Positions 21,657-34,267 of a DNA stretch of 64,000 nucleotides are shown here, piece after piece. Source of the DNA: Marsupella aquatica (Eukaryota > Marchantiophyta); contig OZ316892.1 in the NCBI GenBank assembly GCA_973895155.1, forward strand, positions 2,480,001 through 2,544,000, read 5' to 3'. The notes under the pieces were generated by a model, which was not told the DNA's origin, searched no databases, and saw only the letters and a program-made list of their open reading frames with translations. Each line of letters opens with the position of its first letter. Positions within the stretch are counted from its first letter, which is position 1. The translations under genes were made by a program, and so were the position numbers.

Positions 21657-23706
21657 CTACATGGACTCATGGATGCAATAAATTCTTGATCCAAGGTCGA
21701 TTACATTCAATCCTCCACTCTTGCAACCTTCAAAAAACACTGCTTCATCCTGTTTGGGTATTCTACGTCGCCAGCTCATCAAAAAGCAGGGTCTTGGTAG
21801 ACAGACGTCCTGAAGTGATGTCAATCTAGAACTAACGCTTGGTGCCTGGATACTAGCATTTGGTTGACTGCCATCCACAAAAGTTGGCTCTGAAGACACT
21901 GAAGGTAAACTAAGAGTATCTATAGCATGACAATGAGAGCAGGATTTAGGGGCCTCTGTTGTCAAATCAGAGAGATTCGAAACTGCAGACGCAGCGAGTG
22001 ATTCGGAACTTTGCATTCTGGAGCTGTTAATGGAAAAACTAGGCTTACAATCATTTAAAATATCAGTTGACAAAGGTTCTTTGGCATGTGCATTTTGCCT
22101 TGCACGGTGCTCATTTCCCTCATTGTAGCCTTTTAACAGATTGGACAGTGTTTGTATAAGATTTGGATACTGCTTCACATCTGCGATTCAAAAGAACCCA
22201 CGCAGTGCAGGTAAGACGTCTTGCAAACATGATTCACCTGTACTCAAAACTATGTCCACAACCTTATGATCACGACCAAACGTTCGTGCCAAAGCATTGC
22301 TTGAACAGAGGTTAGATGTAAGAACGATACTTGCAGTACAAATTGTCAATGACAGACGTGACAGAGAAGGACCTCTTTATACACAAGACTGAATCTGGAC
22401 ACAATTTATGGACAGAGCATTTGAATATGAAAACTGAGAAGAAAAAACTAGCGAACAGAGATAAGGGTATCTTACAAAGCAAGATATCACTGGCAATGAT
22501 CAGGTCCCAGTCCGGAGTTGCATAAGGGAAGACCTCACCCCATGTGTCTGGTTAGGAGAAGAATATACATCAGATACGTGCAAATTTGATCTTATGAGCA
22601 CGTTTCACATCGAACTATGCGGCCGAAGGCTCTGAGATTTAGTACTCAAAACTTATCTAGACATCGACATGTGCATTTCAGCTTCTCCCAATTCTGCCTA
22701 TGAAAATGGTGAGGTCCAGAGAAAAGGGCTCACGTCTTATATGAGGCAGAGTTTCTAAGCCGTTCAAGCGGCAATTGTTGCTGATGTTATTTTCAATCTC
22801 CACATCGTCGTAGTCTGACGTAGTAATGTCAAGTTCAAATGTTTTCTTCACGAATATGGCAAGTGCTCCTGTGCCACTGCAGTCATCCGTGTCCTGTTAT
22901 CAGAAGAACAAATTCAAATGGCATCTGCGCAAAAGGCTTTGCTGTGCTGCACATGTGGACAAAGGGAAAAGAAGAGTAGAACCTGCCAAGTTCCAAAACA
23001 CGCCGCCCAAGTATCAACTCTTTGTGATCTAGTATCCATTCCGCAAATATAGTCGCTCCAGGCCACAGGAGGTTTGCATTTACTTGGTGGAACGCGAACT
23101 CACGAATTCGGAGTACCTTCACCAAAGGAAATTATGGCCATTACGAACTGCATCGAGAGCAAAACCTACCAGGCTCAGTGAAGGCAGAGTAAATTGAGTA
23201 AGGAGATTTCTCGAGGTAACAGTCAGCTGAAAAAGCGTACAACCCTACTTCAAAGGTTTTACGAAACAGAAGTCCTGTACCAGTCCAGGAAAGTTGTGGT
23301 CTCTTTCGACAAAGGCATCATCTTCTTCATCCCCTGCCCATTTCCGAAATGTTGCGTCAGTAAAATGTGACCACAGAGCCTCGTCGACGAGAAGTTCCAC
23401 TCAGGTCAGTGACCAGCCTCAATACAGCACACACTGGCGAAAGGACAATTCCTAGAACCTTAAACTCTGAATCCCGAGTAATGATGGATTCATGGCTTGG
23501 AATATTGAAAAGCTCTTTGCCCGCTCCTACAATGCAAAAGAGTAGAATCCAGTTGGGAGCACTCTCAAGGGGACGAATTGGTTAAGGTTTGAGGAACGCA
23601 CGGCGGAGAAATTACAGCATCCATGAAACAAAAGTTCTACCAACATTCATACACTGAGGGATTGTTTCCGAAACCCCAGACCCTCACCCGATTCAGAACC
23701 GAACAT
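21657..23706 (-). CDS. SAM-dependent methyltransferase (METTL21-like), 6 exons
   Basis: Exons in order: 23688-23706 (tentative), 23281-23399, 22983-23116, 22734-22876, 22476-22547, 21657-22180. Phases sum to 336 aa. The core is a class I Rossmann methyltransferase. It has REFAFHQVNANLLWPGA before motif I, LELG/SGTGALAIF split across an intron (about residues 87-97), ITTSDYDD (about 110), WDLIIASDILLY (about 152-163) and FLMSWRRR (about 295). The family methylates proteins (lysine-type, METTL21/EEF2KMT group), and an Arabidopsis relative of this shape is At5g49560; the substrate is unknown. Between LLKGYNEGN and FLMSWRRR there is a Ser/Pro-rich insertion of about 110 aa (residues 184-294) that I do not expect in the family. 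The 19-nt first exon is chosen because its phase fits and its donor is GTGAGG. Confidence 0.85.
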
Positions 23707-26597
23707 GTTCGCTACAGAGAACATCGCTGGGTCCATTTCCCCAAAACCCAAATCTCGATTGACGATCTCGAGAGGCACATCAACGTTCACAAAGCTATGA
23801 ACGAGCTAGGAATCCTCCTTCTTCGATTAAACTGCGCCGTGAAATTGAGGCATCTCACTATTGATAGTGGGTCACCGTGAAATTGAACGATTTTGCTCTT
23901 CAGTGGGAGAGCTCTGCATCATTGTCTCAGTTATTAGTCCTTCGTCTCCAAGCTGTCGCAAAGCACGAGATGGTGTTTGCATCGATGTGCATCGAATTTA
24001 CAATTCGCTCGTCTGTTTGTTCAGTGTCCAGAACTCAGGGGTTTTGCAAATTGCACTGGTTGAGGGGTTTTAGGATCATTTCTTAGGGACACAACCCAAC
24101 CCAGGAATTCTATTTTATTTTGAAATGGGAAACGCTTTTGAGCTACCCCAAGGATTTGTTTGATGGGTCCATACTTCACACTCCAAACCAGTGTTAGGGG
24201 TTGAGGGTTTGAGTATTATGAGCCTGAATGAATGCCCATTCTTTGAGTGTTCATAGAAAATGTTAATTAATAGAAATGATGACAAAAATCAACTTGTATG
24301 ACCATCATTTTGACATACATTATATCACACCCTTCACTCTAAAAGTCTAGATCTAAACTCTAGCTTCTCATCACAAATAGTTATATAGATTAGAGAGTTG
24401 CATGATTGGCTAGATAGCGAGGGTAGGGCATGGATGGTGAGGGCAAAACATGGAGGGTGAGACACAGATGGTGAGGCAGAGGGCACATGGGGACGTGTTT
24501 TTTGCTGGTCGAATGGGGACCAAAAATAAACAGTTTTCCACTAAGAGCCAGAACCAGAAGGCAATTGGTAAACTAAGGATAGAGAATGGGCAGATTATGT
24601 ATAGATTCCCATCAGTCCTGAAAAGTGACTAGGCCATTTGAAACTGAAGTTGCCTGCCTGCCAAACAAGAAAATGGTGCCTCCCTGACCATGTCCTCTGA
24701 TCAGCTACAAGATCTTTCCCAAGCTCAAAATTCTAAACCCCTGCCTGCCATTTCTGGGCTGATATGAATGCACCATTGCACATTTTTGGCCGATGTCTTT
24801 TCCGTCATCGATGACTCCCAGATTGATTGACAGACGGGTGCGGCTCATGCCAATGTGCATCCTGCAAAATGTCTGCAGGTTCCATATACTCTTGCTATTC
24901 CACCCACTCAATAGCATCCTGCGGATGGTGTGGATGGGTGTGGATGCTCTTACCCAGGGATTTGGTTGATGGGTCCAAAATTCCACACCCATACATCAAT
25001 GCTCTCTAAATGCATTTGAAGAACCTAAGAAGAACCCTGCATTTGAAATTTGTGGATTGCGCTAGGCCATAAGTGGAATCCTGAAGAATGAGAAATTAGA
25101 TGGAACCATAAGATAAAGTGCCATTGCAGTTCACGCAGGACCTATGCAAAAACATTTCAAGAAATAACTCAATGCCAGATTATTATTCTGAGCTGACATG
25201 TCTTGATTTCTTAATCCCAAGTTTTTCATAACACTGAAAATTCAGTGTTTATACCCCGGATGCTTAAATAGAATATCCTGACAATTTGCATGACAATTTG
25301 TTTCAAGGTTTCACAACTGAAGCATATTGAGTAAACGACCGCTACTCAAACACAACATGTACATGTGTAACATCCAACAAACACTCAAGAAGTAGTTGTC
25401 TCAAGAGATAAGTTGGTTCACTTCACCAAAAGCTATGTCCATGGGAACACACATTCAAGAGAGCTTCATTGAACTCTAGGCCGGTCAATCAGCCATACCA
25501 AGTCTCCATAGACTAAGCTCTCCATATCTCTTAGATGGTTCTATAACAATCAGCCCAAGCTAGTTTCACTTACAAAGTAAATCTGCAAGTGAATATCGTA
25601 ATGACACATCTAATTTTAATCAAGTACCTGACTAAAGCTGTTAGACTAATTACAGTTACATAATAATCAACCCTAGAACTCAGAACAGATGCCAAACAAA
25701 TTAAGGACCCAAAAATATTTTGCTAGCTGGGTCCAAGATTTTAATAATTAATCATGCATTGTGCCAACCAGGGTGGTAGTACTTTACTTCAACTCCATAC
25801 TCTCAGTGCTGTGTGCAACCTCAACTCCCTGTTGCTAGGCATTCAATGAACATCTGTCAATGTCCAGTCCAATCTGTAGTTCTCTCAGTCAAATACTTAC
25901 CCCAAGACTCTTACATTTGGCTCCAAAACCAGTAAGTTTTGATTTTCTTGGTTCTTTGAGTATATCTCTTGAGGTAAGTTGGGGTTATTGTAGCTTCAGT
26001 GTTGTTTCTCAAAGGCTCTTGAACTTGTACGCCTCAAAATCAACATGCTGTACTAAGACTGTGAGGTAGGTTTCACTTTCGTTAAGTTTACTGTACATAT
26101 GGACCATCTTACATTTCCAAATCACTTTGATATGGTAAGTTTCTTGCGAGTTTGGAAAATAATAAATGATGGCTTTTAGTATAGCTCCCAAAAGACTTCC
26201 AAGTTCATTGCTAGCATTCATTGCCACGCAAGTGGGTGCAATACAATACAGGTGCGATCCAAACGATTGCAGAAATAATCTTTGGTCCAAATTCTCAGAT
26301 TAAATGGTGAAGTGTTATTTCATTGATAGCATTATTTCAATCGTATATTTCACATTTTTGAAGAGATGAACTCTAAGATCTCAGCATACTGAAGCTTTGC
26401 CAATTTCACAAGATACACCACTTTGCAAACAATCAACTACGATGCCCAAGTGCTAAGATGCTCAAAGTAACCTACTGTAGTTCTTATTAGAATGAGCAGG
26501 AAGTGAAAAATGTAACTAAGTCAGATTTAATTTGGTGGATTACATGTTCTTGCTTTGATTAGTATTTGTGTCCTTAGCATGCTATATCTAATATCAT
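23707..26597. other. Intergenic, dispersed-repeat fragments
   Basis: No exon chain found. The words ccaaggatttg.ttgatgggtcc occur near 24149 and again near 24953 in the same orientation. A segment at 25350-25550 is related to 60930-61150. A plus-strand frame of 85 codons at 23623-23880 overlaps the methyltransferase leader and is not convincing. Confidence 0.45.
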
Positions 26598-29500
26598 TCA
26601 AGAACTTTTTGGTCTTGCAGCTGTTTCAATAGGCGGAGGTTTGGGAGCTGGAGGCGAAGTAGACCTTGCCACACCACCCTTCTTCAGCTGCTTCAACTGG
26701 AGAGAAAAACATGAATTTAAATCACAATGAATATCTATGCAAATTTCATAGCCACTTAATTCACAGGAAAGTTAGCTCTTAGTTAATAGCTTGAAAATCA
26801 ATACATTACTTCTTTTAACTGTTTGCATTTGCACAAACTTTTTATTTGATCACTTATAAACAGTCAACCAATTCAACAAAAGTGAGAAGCATGCCTATAT
26901 TGGACCATACCTCTGCAAGGGCCACTTGTGCTGTGGCGCATTCTAGTCGAAGACTCGTCACATTTTCCAACAAAAGATCATTCAACTTGCAAATTTCTGC
27001 AGCTTGTGCTGCAGTGGACATGGTGTAGTATGTTCCTCCTCTGAGCAAAGCCCAATGGGGTCGAGGAGTCATAGTGCCCATTTGTTCAGTCACAACCTCT
27101 GCCTTCAAAAGTTTGGCTTGGAGCTCTTTCATTTGTGCTCTTAAAGCAGCCATCTCTTTCTTGGGCACCCTGTTTAAAAGTTTTTTATTTTTAGGGATTT
27201 TCAAAAACTCAAAGATTGATGATAGTCCTCAACTGTAATCAACCATCTTCCACTCAAACATTGACTTGTTACATGTTGAGGTTTTTGGCTCTCTAAGCTG
27301 GCTTTTTCATAGCTATTAAGTCCAAAAATAAAGTAGTTCAATCTGAATTAAAAAAATTTAATGAAAGTATAAGATTTGCTCCTAGTTGGAGCTTCATTAC
27401 CTTCTCAGGGTAAAACTGTGTATAGGGAAAGAGTCAAACAGTTCAAGATGGGCCAATTCACCAGCAAAGATGTGCCATAATGCAAACACAAACACTCAAA
27501 AGAAAAGTTGTGAGCTTAGTACCCCTCGGCAGCCTCCTTGCGGGCAACCTCCAAGTTACTTTGGTAGTGCTGAAGCTCATGAACAATGTTTACATGCTTT
27601 GCCAACAAGTTTCCATATCTTGCATCTGATTCCTCCTGTTGATTCCACCAAACTCTTTTTTATATGTATGTTTAGCGCTGAAAACTTGTTTAATGATTCC
27701 AAACCCAATTTTAGACAAATTTCTACCTTGGTGATTCATCTTAAGGGAGGCCCAACTTTATTTTATAGCAGCTCATAGCCTGTGGGTTTGGCAACTTGGG
27801 CATAATTTCCTCTATTCAGTGGAGATTGGCGGGTGGTTATACTGGGAAGCCAATCAAGGCTCTACTTCCTCAACAGCTCTTTTATCTTCAGCAATGGCAT
27901 GGAGTCACCCTAAAGTTACCTGACTATGCCTTGGACCCATACCATAATTAGCCAATGAAACATGCTTAGACCCATCCAACTAAGTCGTTAGCATGTACAA
28001 AGATCTAGACCTAGCTTTGATCCAAATCTTTTAACATTCCCTGAAAACTACACACTGTAAAAATTGGAGAAAGTGAATCACTCCATAGTATGTAGTAGTC
28101 TTAAATTTCCTTAGATCTCCTTAATTAGATTGATAGAAATGTTAATCCACCATGCATGCAATTTATCTAAAATAGAAATGGGGTTGTAATGCCTCTATGC
28201 CTCTGGACTACTGCAGTAACAGACAGTCCGGTTTTATTAGATTAATATAGACTGGAGATAGCTCTTCATTTGTAGGGAACTTCCAGCTATGTGAAGCTCC
28301 CTTTCAAAACAATATAACTAATAAAGCTCAATCAAAAGCTACTTTGGGCCTACTGTCTAGAGTGAAGGCTCCTCTAGACTGTAAATCAAAGTGCTCAAAG
28401 GTAAACTGAAAGTAGGCATGAAGACAGAAAACAAGGATGGGGGCAAAGATGAACAGTAAATAAGGGGACCGGGATCCTTTTTGCAAGGTGCTTTTGTCTC
28501 CTCTCCCAGCTCTATTATTATGTTCAAGGAAAGGGTAATCAGTCTAGTATTTGTAATTGATTACATAGTTGCCAAAACAGCTTCAACTTAAATCCTGTGG
28601 AAGATGCTTACTAGGCTTCTCTCAATTTCTCGAGCCCGAAGTACCTCCTGCCTATTTTTGGCAATTTGTTCTGATAGCCTTGCCACCTGCAGTGAAGAAC
28701 CACTAGTTAGTGTATTTAAAATGTAGATAATGTACAAGACTACAGTAAACCAGATTTGTTATCAGTGTTCCAAAACACTGGAGATATTCAGATATGGACA
28801 TTGTAGTAAGCCTAGAAAAATAACATTATGAAAATTTAACATCAGTCTGAAGCAATATTGTAAGCATCTTCTTACACCGTTGTTAGTAAGGTTTCTCATC
28901 TATTGGGCATTTCTAGTAAATAATATATTGTTTTCCAGTCAGTGTAGTGACAAAAGTCGTACCTGCACAAGAAGCTGGCTCTGTGCAGTAAAAAGCAATT
29001 CATAATAGTGATATTAGAGAGCCTTTGTTCCGTTTTTAGATTAGTTTCAAGATCTCAAAATGGAATTTATCCCTGAGAATATTTAATCCAATAGTTTTGA
29101 TGAGCAAATCAATGTAATGAAACCTCTTTGCTGCTCTTCTCCACTACTCTATTTGTGGCAGCAAGGTTTTGTTGGAGGTCAACCACTAACTCGTGTTCCT
29201 TTGTAATTTGTTGCTTCAGTTCCTGAGGAAAAATTCACAAGGGCAGTTATGAAGACCCTACAAGTTCTAAGCACTCACTCACATTGGGTTACAGCAGTTG
29301 ACTACCTTTAAAGGAATGGCCCAATTTTGTACTCAATTTTGTATTGAGTCTTGTATGATTTGAAGGAAGGTCAGCCACTTAAGATATTCTTAAGGGAAAA
29401 TAAGTGTCGTGCAAGGAAGAAAAGCCCAGATGGACACAAAGGTTTGACAAGGTGCTTGGATGGACTCGCAAAACCTGGATAGACAAAATCCAAAATTTAG

Positions 29501-32500
29501 ATTGCACACTCACAACTCTACTTACATAGTACTCAATTTGCCCCTAGTTTGTTACACTATGCATTGAGTGTGTCCATCCAAGTCTCCAGAACCAACCTTT
29601 GTCTCTAAGGGAGATTTCCTTTTGTCATGCAATCTACAACTAAGACTGAATAATTATATAGTTTGTGTAGAGTTGTTTTTCAATAACCATGGCATATTCA
29701 GAAGCCTATCTTCCAATCTCCAACACTCTCCAGGGAACTTTCAAGTTTAAGCAGTGGTTATGAAGGCATGCTTACCAATATTTCCATCCAAAGTTTGCTC
29801 AAATCACTGCTAGTCTATCATCTTAGTTTTCATGTCTTTGAGAGGCTCAAGTAAAACAAGGCAGGCTCTTGCAACTGAGTGTACAACCTCAAGTACTACA
29901 CAGATCTCGAAAATTCATGAAGGATTTAATAGGAATTGCAAGGAGATACCCATATTAAGAGTGTGGATTGAGGGACTTTGGTGACAAAACCAGGATCTTG
30001 AAATAAAAAAAGGAAATTCAAGTTAGGCACAAATTGTTGGATTTCCTGACTGTTCAAGTCATATCATAAATCCAGCCTAGTCTTATAATCCCTTTTACTT
30101 TGTTGCCAATCATTGGAAAATGCCATGCCTTAAATGAGGTGATTCATTACCTCTATTTGGACATTAGCCACTTCCAAGTCCTCTTTTCTTTGAGTTAACA
30201 ACACTTTCAACTCTTCTTGCTCTTTCAAGATGCCACTATTTTTCTTTTCCAAACTGCTCACCAATTGAAAATATGGGACCTGGTAATAAGCAGTTCAGGA
30301 TTAAATTTCATATGGCAACTATGTCAAGTTTCAGTTTGTTCAAAATTGTCAGGTATTGCTCTGTCATATCAGCTGCCTAGCCAAGTAAAATAATAATATT
30401 TGCTTGGCACAAATGTTTTACCTTAAAAAAAAGTTCACTCTGTGAGGTCTGCCAAGAGGAACTTTCCAACTCAAAGAGGCCACCAAGTGAAAAAAATCAC
30501 AAATATATATCTTATTTTGATTTTCAACTCGGCCTGGCAGCTGAGTTCAACTGCTGTGAGTGGTTGATAACTGGTGTGTTGACAACCTCTTCCTAGACAA
30601 ACCAAATGTCTTGAAGAAAGTACACTTACATAGTTGCTAGGGTTCCCCCTTTCCGGTTTATTGTATTATTGTGGATAGGATGGGAATTTTGTGGGGACTT
30701 TGGGAGAGGAGGTTATTTTGTCTTTTCTTCCTGTTCTGAATTTTTTGAATCATGAGGGAGGGCATGAAAAAGGCGGGAAATAGGGCAGAAGGGTAGTAAC
30801 TGTTAGAAAATTTGCCAATTCAATTCAGTAATAAAGAGATTCATATATACCTGCTCAAATATTGTGGTAGATGATGGAGTGATATAATTGCTATAGATTG
30901 CAACTTCCAACTCATCATGGATTGTCCCCAACACTTTTCTGAATGGAGCTGCTGTCTTGCAAATTTCTGTCAATAGCTGCACATCATTCATTTTCAACAG
31001 GGAGTGAAAATGGAGCCATCAACCTGAAACTGTCAAAGTAATCTATCAATTGGTTACTAATTGTGAATACATGATAGCCTCGCAAAATGTAACTAGAGCA
31101 GGTCCTTTCATATGCACTAATAATTAAACATAGAACTTCCATACAGACTCTACTTATAAATGTACTTTGCACGCTTTGAAGAAACATGATAATTATGGAA
31201 ACAGTACATAGCTATAAACAGTATGTCTTGAGGGGTGACCAGGTCTACTTTTCACAATTTCCCTTAGTTTCCATCTGGGATTGCAATTTTTGGTCCTTCC
31301 TGACATTCACTTTCCAGTTGTGAACAATGCATTGTGAGACGAGTGGCAGCAAAAAATGCATGTTTCCTCCAATTGCTTTTGTTTGGCTAAATAATATTAG
31401 TATTATAGCTGGACATGTATAATTATGAGGAATGAGGATGTAGGTGCATGGTTCATGCCTCATGGCACCTGACAGCAAACACTAGTGCGATAGGCATCTG
31501 GCGCTTCCAAAAATTTGCCAGGCGTGTCTGGTCTGTCCCTCGGCTCTTTTGCTTTGCTAAGCATCTCCGTGAGCTTCACCTGAATGAACACAACCACGCC
31601 CATCCCCAAGTTTGTACCCCATATTAACTATTAAATTCCTGAACTCATACATGAGATAGATCTGAAGCACATACACTGCAAACGTAGGTGAGTATGCCTT
31701 CAAGTAAGACCTTGAGTGAATTGATTCCTCCAATTGTGCCCAGCCAATCCATTTTCATCAATTTATGAATTCCAGTAGAGCACAAGCTGTTATTGATCAA
31801 CTTTCCCGACCAAGGTTATACAAGGCAACTTTGATGTTTTTTATGACAATGACTAAGGAAATGTTTTTCCACGGTAATATTAGTTGCTTCTTTGTGCTGC
31901 CCACAAGGCTGCACACTGTTGAGTTCTCTAGCTTGCATAAAAAAACCTCAGATTGTGTGTGACCATGTAGATCTGCAACGCTTGCAAAATCAGAAAGTTG
32001 TGCAATCACTGAGAAAAAGATGCATTTGGCGACTTTGTGAGCCTGGTTTAATCTTCTCTCACTCCCGGCACAGGTACCCTGACTGGGTCCCTTGGCTAGT
32101 TCTCCCATGGGCAACCCTAGTATACCCTGACAATGATTGTCAATGTTGGATGGATGTAGTCTCGGTTCAAAGGCAAAGAAAGACACTTTTTTTGGAAGTA
32201 AGTTTACAAACTAACATTCAATCAAAAGAACGAAAATGTTTGTCATAACTCAGTGATGAAATTAGTCCAAGAAGGGAAAGACCTGAAATTTTTTGGAGTC
32301 ATCTATCAATTTGGAATGTAGCAATGACATCTACTGAAAGAGTTTCTGTAGGGAGATTTGAATGTACAAACACTACCTCATAGTGGATGGCTGGGGACTT
32401 GAATTGCACTGCAGTTGAAGACCCATCAAATCTTCTAGGAGATAGTTCTTCTTCCACAGGTTTTGCACTCTCCTTGCTTAGCTCAAATGCTGGTTTTTCT

Positions 32501-32658
32501 AGCCTTGGATCACGCTTCTTGCTTCGTCTCCTAAATGTTGGCAGAGTTGGCTTGGCATTGGGATTGGGAGATCGAATAAAGTGCTGGATAGCCTCATGGA
32601 ATGTGGGCTGCAGGGATGCATGGTGGACCGGGTCACTTCGTTGGCCAATTAGAGCCAT
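26598..32658 (-). CDS. TSNAXIP1-like coiled-coil protein, 10 exons
   Basis: Exons in order: 32377-32658, 31469-31579, 30851-30976, 30151-30279, 29124-29222, 28963-28980 (18 nt), 28612-28686, 27523-27635, 26911-27169, 26598-26696. All junctions are GT-AG, and all introns are phase 0 except one phase 2, giving 436 aa. The N-terminal 94 aa are basic and Pro-rich. Next comes a block LLTEICKTAAPFRKVLGTIH with ELEVAI. Then about 200 residues are heptad-rich coiled coil (SSLEKKN, LEVANVQIEELKQQ, ARLSEQIAKN). A block VPKKEMAALRAQMKELQAKL corresponds to the VPRRDFE-type block I remember in TSNAXIP1, and the tail is Pro-rich. TSNAXIP1 (translin-associated factor X-interacting protein 1) is a testis/cilium-associated animal protein. 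A role in the sperm flagellum is inference. Coiled-coil similarity can mislead; the gene model itself is firm. Confidence 0.75.
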
Positions 32659-34188
32659 GTTTCTTTGAGGTCAATGCCTTGGATATGCTCCACTTGCCAG
32701 CTTTAGTTTTACTAGAATGTTGGTTCGAATTCCATAATATCATGAACTATACTTAGGCACCACATTGATGAGTGCTAACATAAATGTTCACTTTGAGTGG
32801 AGAATTGACACCTCAATAGCCATTGCTGGCAAGAACAATTACGTGTATCCCTTTCCCGCGAGCTTGACACAGAAATAATTTCCTTTAAAAAAATTATTGT
32901 TTAATTGGTGTTTTAGGGAAATTTTGATTTGCATCTCCAATTCTCGTTCCGGTGGCTTCCACTCCAAAGGCCTCCAGATTGTCTACTTTCCCAGCTTGGA
33001 TTTGTGTGAAACCTGCGAACTTGAGACGGATCCATCTCTCCAAACTCATGATGATGTGCAGCGTGAATCATGATATTCTGGTTCTGTCATCCACATGACT
33101 AACTTGTATCACCAGCAGGAGGACCTGGTGAAATGATGCCAATGTGTATGTCATTCTATTTGAGGGATTGACATTTTGTGAGAGGACTTTCAAGAGCTTC
33201 CCATCTAGAGAACTCACTTCCTAATCACATTATAGCTCTTCACCTGCCAAATAATACATGTTGCTAAGATGGATATTTTGTATTGTCTTGATGAATGTAT
33301 AGCTGACAGTAAAGTAAAAGATCTTGCAAACATGCTTAGGGTTTTTAGTTCTTATAAAAATGTTTGGGTAAGTGACAACGATGTTGCTCAAAGTAAACTT
33401 CTGTACTTAAGGGCACAATTCCTAACACTTGCAACTATCAATAAGTGCAAGTCATGTTAATGCAGTGTAAATTTGGGCTTATGAGGCAGGGGATCATGTT
33501 AGGGCAGAGTGTCGACCGACAGAGGGCCCCATTGTCTGTACATTCTTATGGATAAATGCAAATTCCAAGAGTTTGCACTTAAGTGCGAATCCCTCACTAA
33601 CAGCACATCAGAGGCTTCTTCCCTGTGCACTTAGAGAGAGGTCACTGTAGCTGAGTATACTGATTGCCTATCTCATGAATTTCAGGAAATTTGAAGTCAG
33701 AAAGGTATCATTTTCATGTGAGCAAACAGATATGTTGTCAGGTTGCAAGTTGTTCCTTGTAGTACCATATTTTTTCCTCATACAAAGAGGTAACCCTATC
33801 TCCACATTTTCACTACTAAACTTAGTCCCTTGGTAGCCAAAACCTGGTTTCATATATTCATAGTTTGGAGTCATTTTTCATAAAAACCAATTCTTAGACT
33901 CTCAATTTGGGCTAGCTAATTAACTTTCTAGCCATATGGAGTCCTAGAAATGCACTGTAATTCCAAAAGTTAACCAGATGGAGTCCAAGGCATAAAGAAC
34001 CACGATGGTGACTTGCTAGCAGTACTCTTTCTTGTGAGCAAAAATTCCTGTTCGCTTACATACTATAAGCCCTCCTCTGAATTTGTGCTCGTGATAAGCC
34101 ACAAACTTGCAAGCTACTGCGGTATATCCTATCTTCTTCCTCTCTTCGTGCTACTAGTCTTACCAAATGTCTTGCCAGGAAGGAGTTT
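32659..34188. other. Intergenic, nothing recognised
   Basis: Upstream of the coiled-coil gene. Short frames only, none with recognisable content. The ggttcgaattcc word near 32722 is not part of a tRNA cloverleaf. Confidence 0.45.
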
Positions 34189-34267
34189 AAGGACCCTGAC
34201 CATAAAAAAAAAATTTAAAAAAAACGAAAAAGAAAAAAGAAAAAGAAAAAAAAAGGACCCTGACCAT
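34189..34267 (+). mobile_element. A-rich insertion flanked by 15-bp direct repeats
   Basis: The identical 15-mer aaggaccctgaccat lies at 34189-34203 and 34253-34267. The 49 bp between are almost only A with a few G and T (aaaaagaaaa-type). A poly(A) tract between perfect target-site duplications is what target-primed reverse transcription leaves when the element is truncated almost to its tail. Confidence 0.65.

Noticed and set aside
22200-22300. Minus-strand segment reading GRDHKVVDIVLST with a donor
   Set aside because: It lies in the intron between the DILL and YVKQYPNL exons of the methyltransferase, which join directly in phase.
31797-32248. 129-aa minus and 118-aa plus frames
   Set aside because: They lie in the long first intron of the coiled-coil gene and have no recognisable content.
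32715-32740. ggttcgaattcc resembling a tRNA T-arm
   Set aside because: No acceptor stem, D-arm or anticodon arm can be placed around it.
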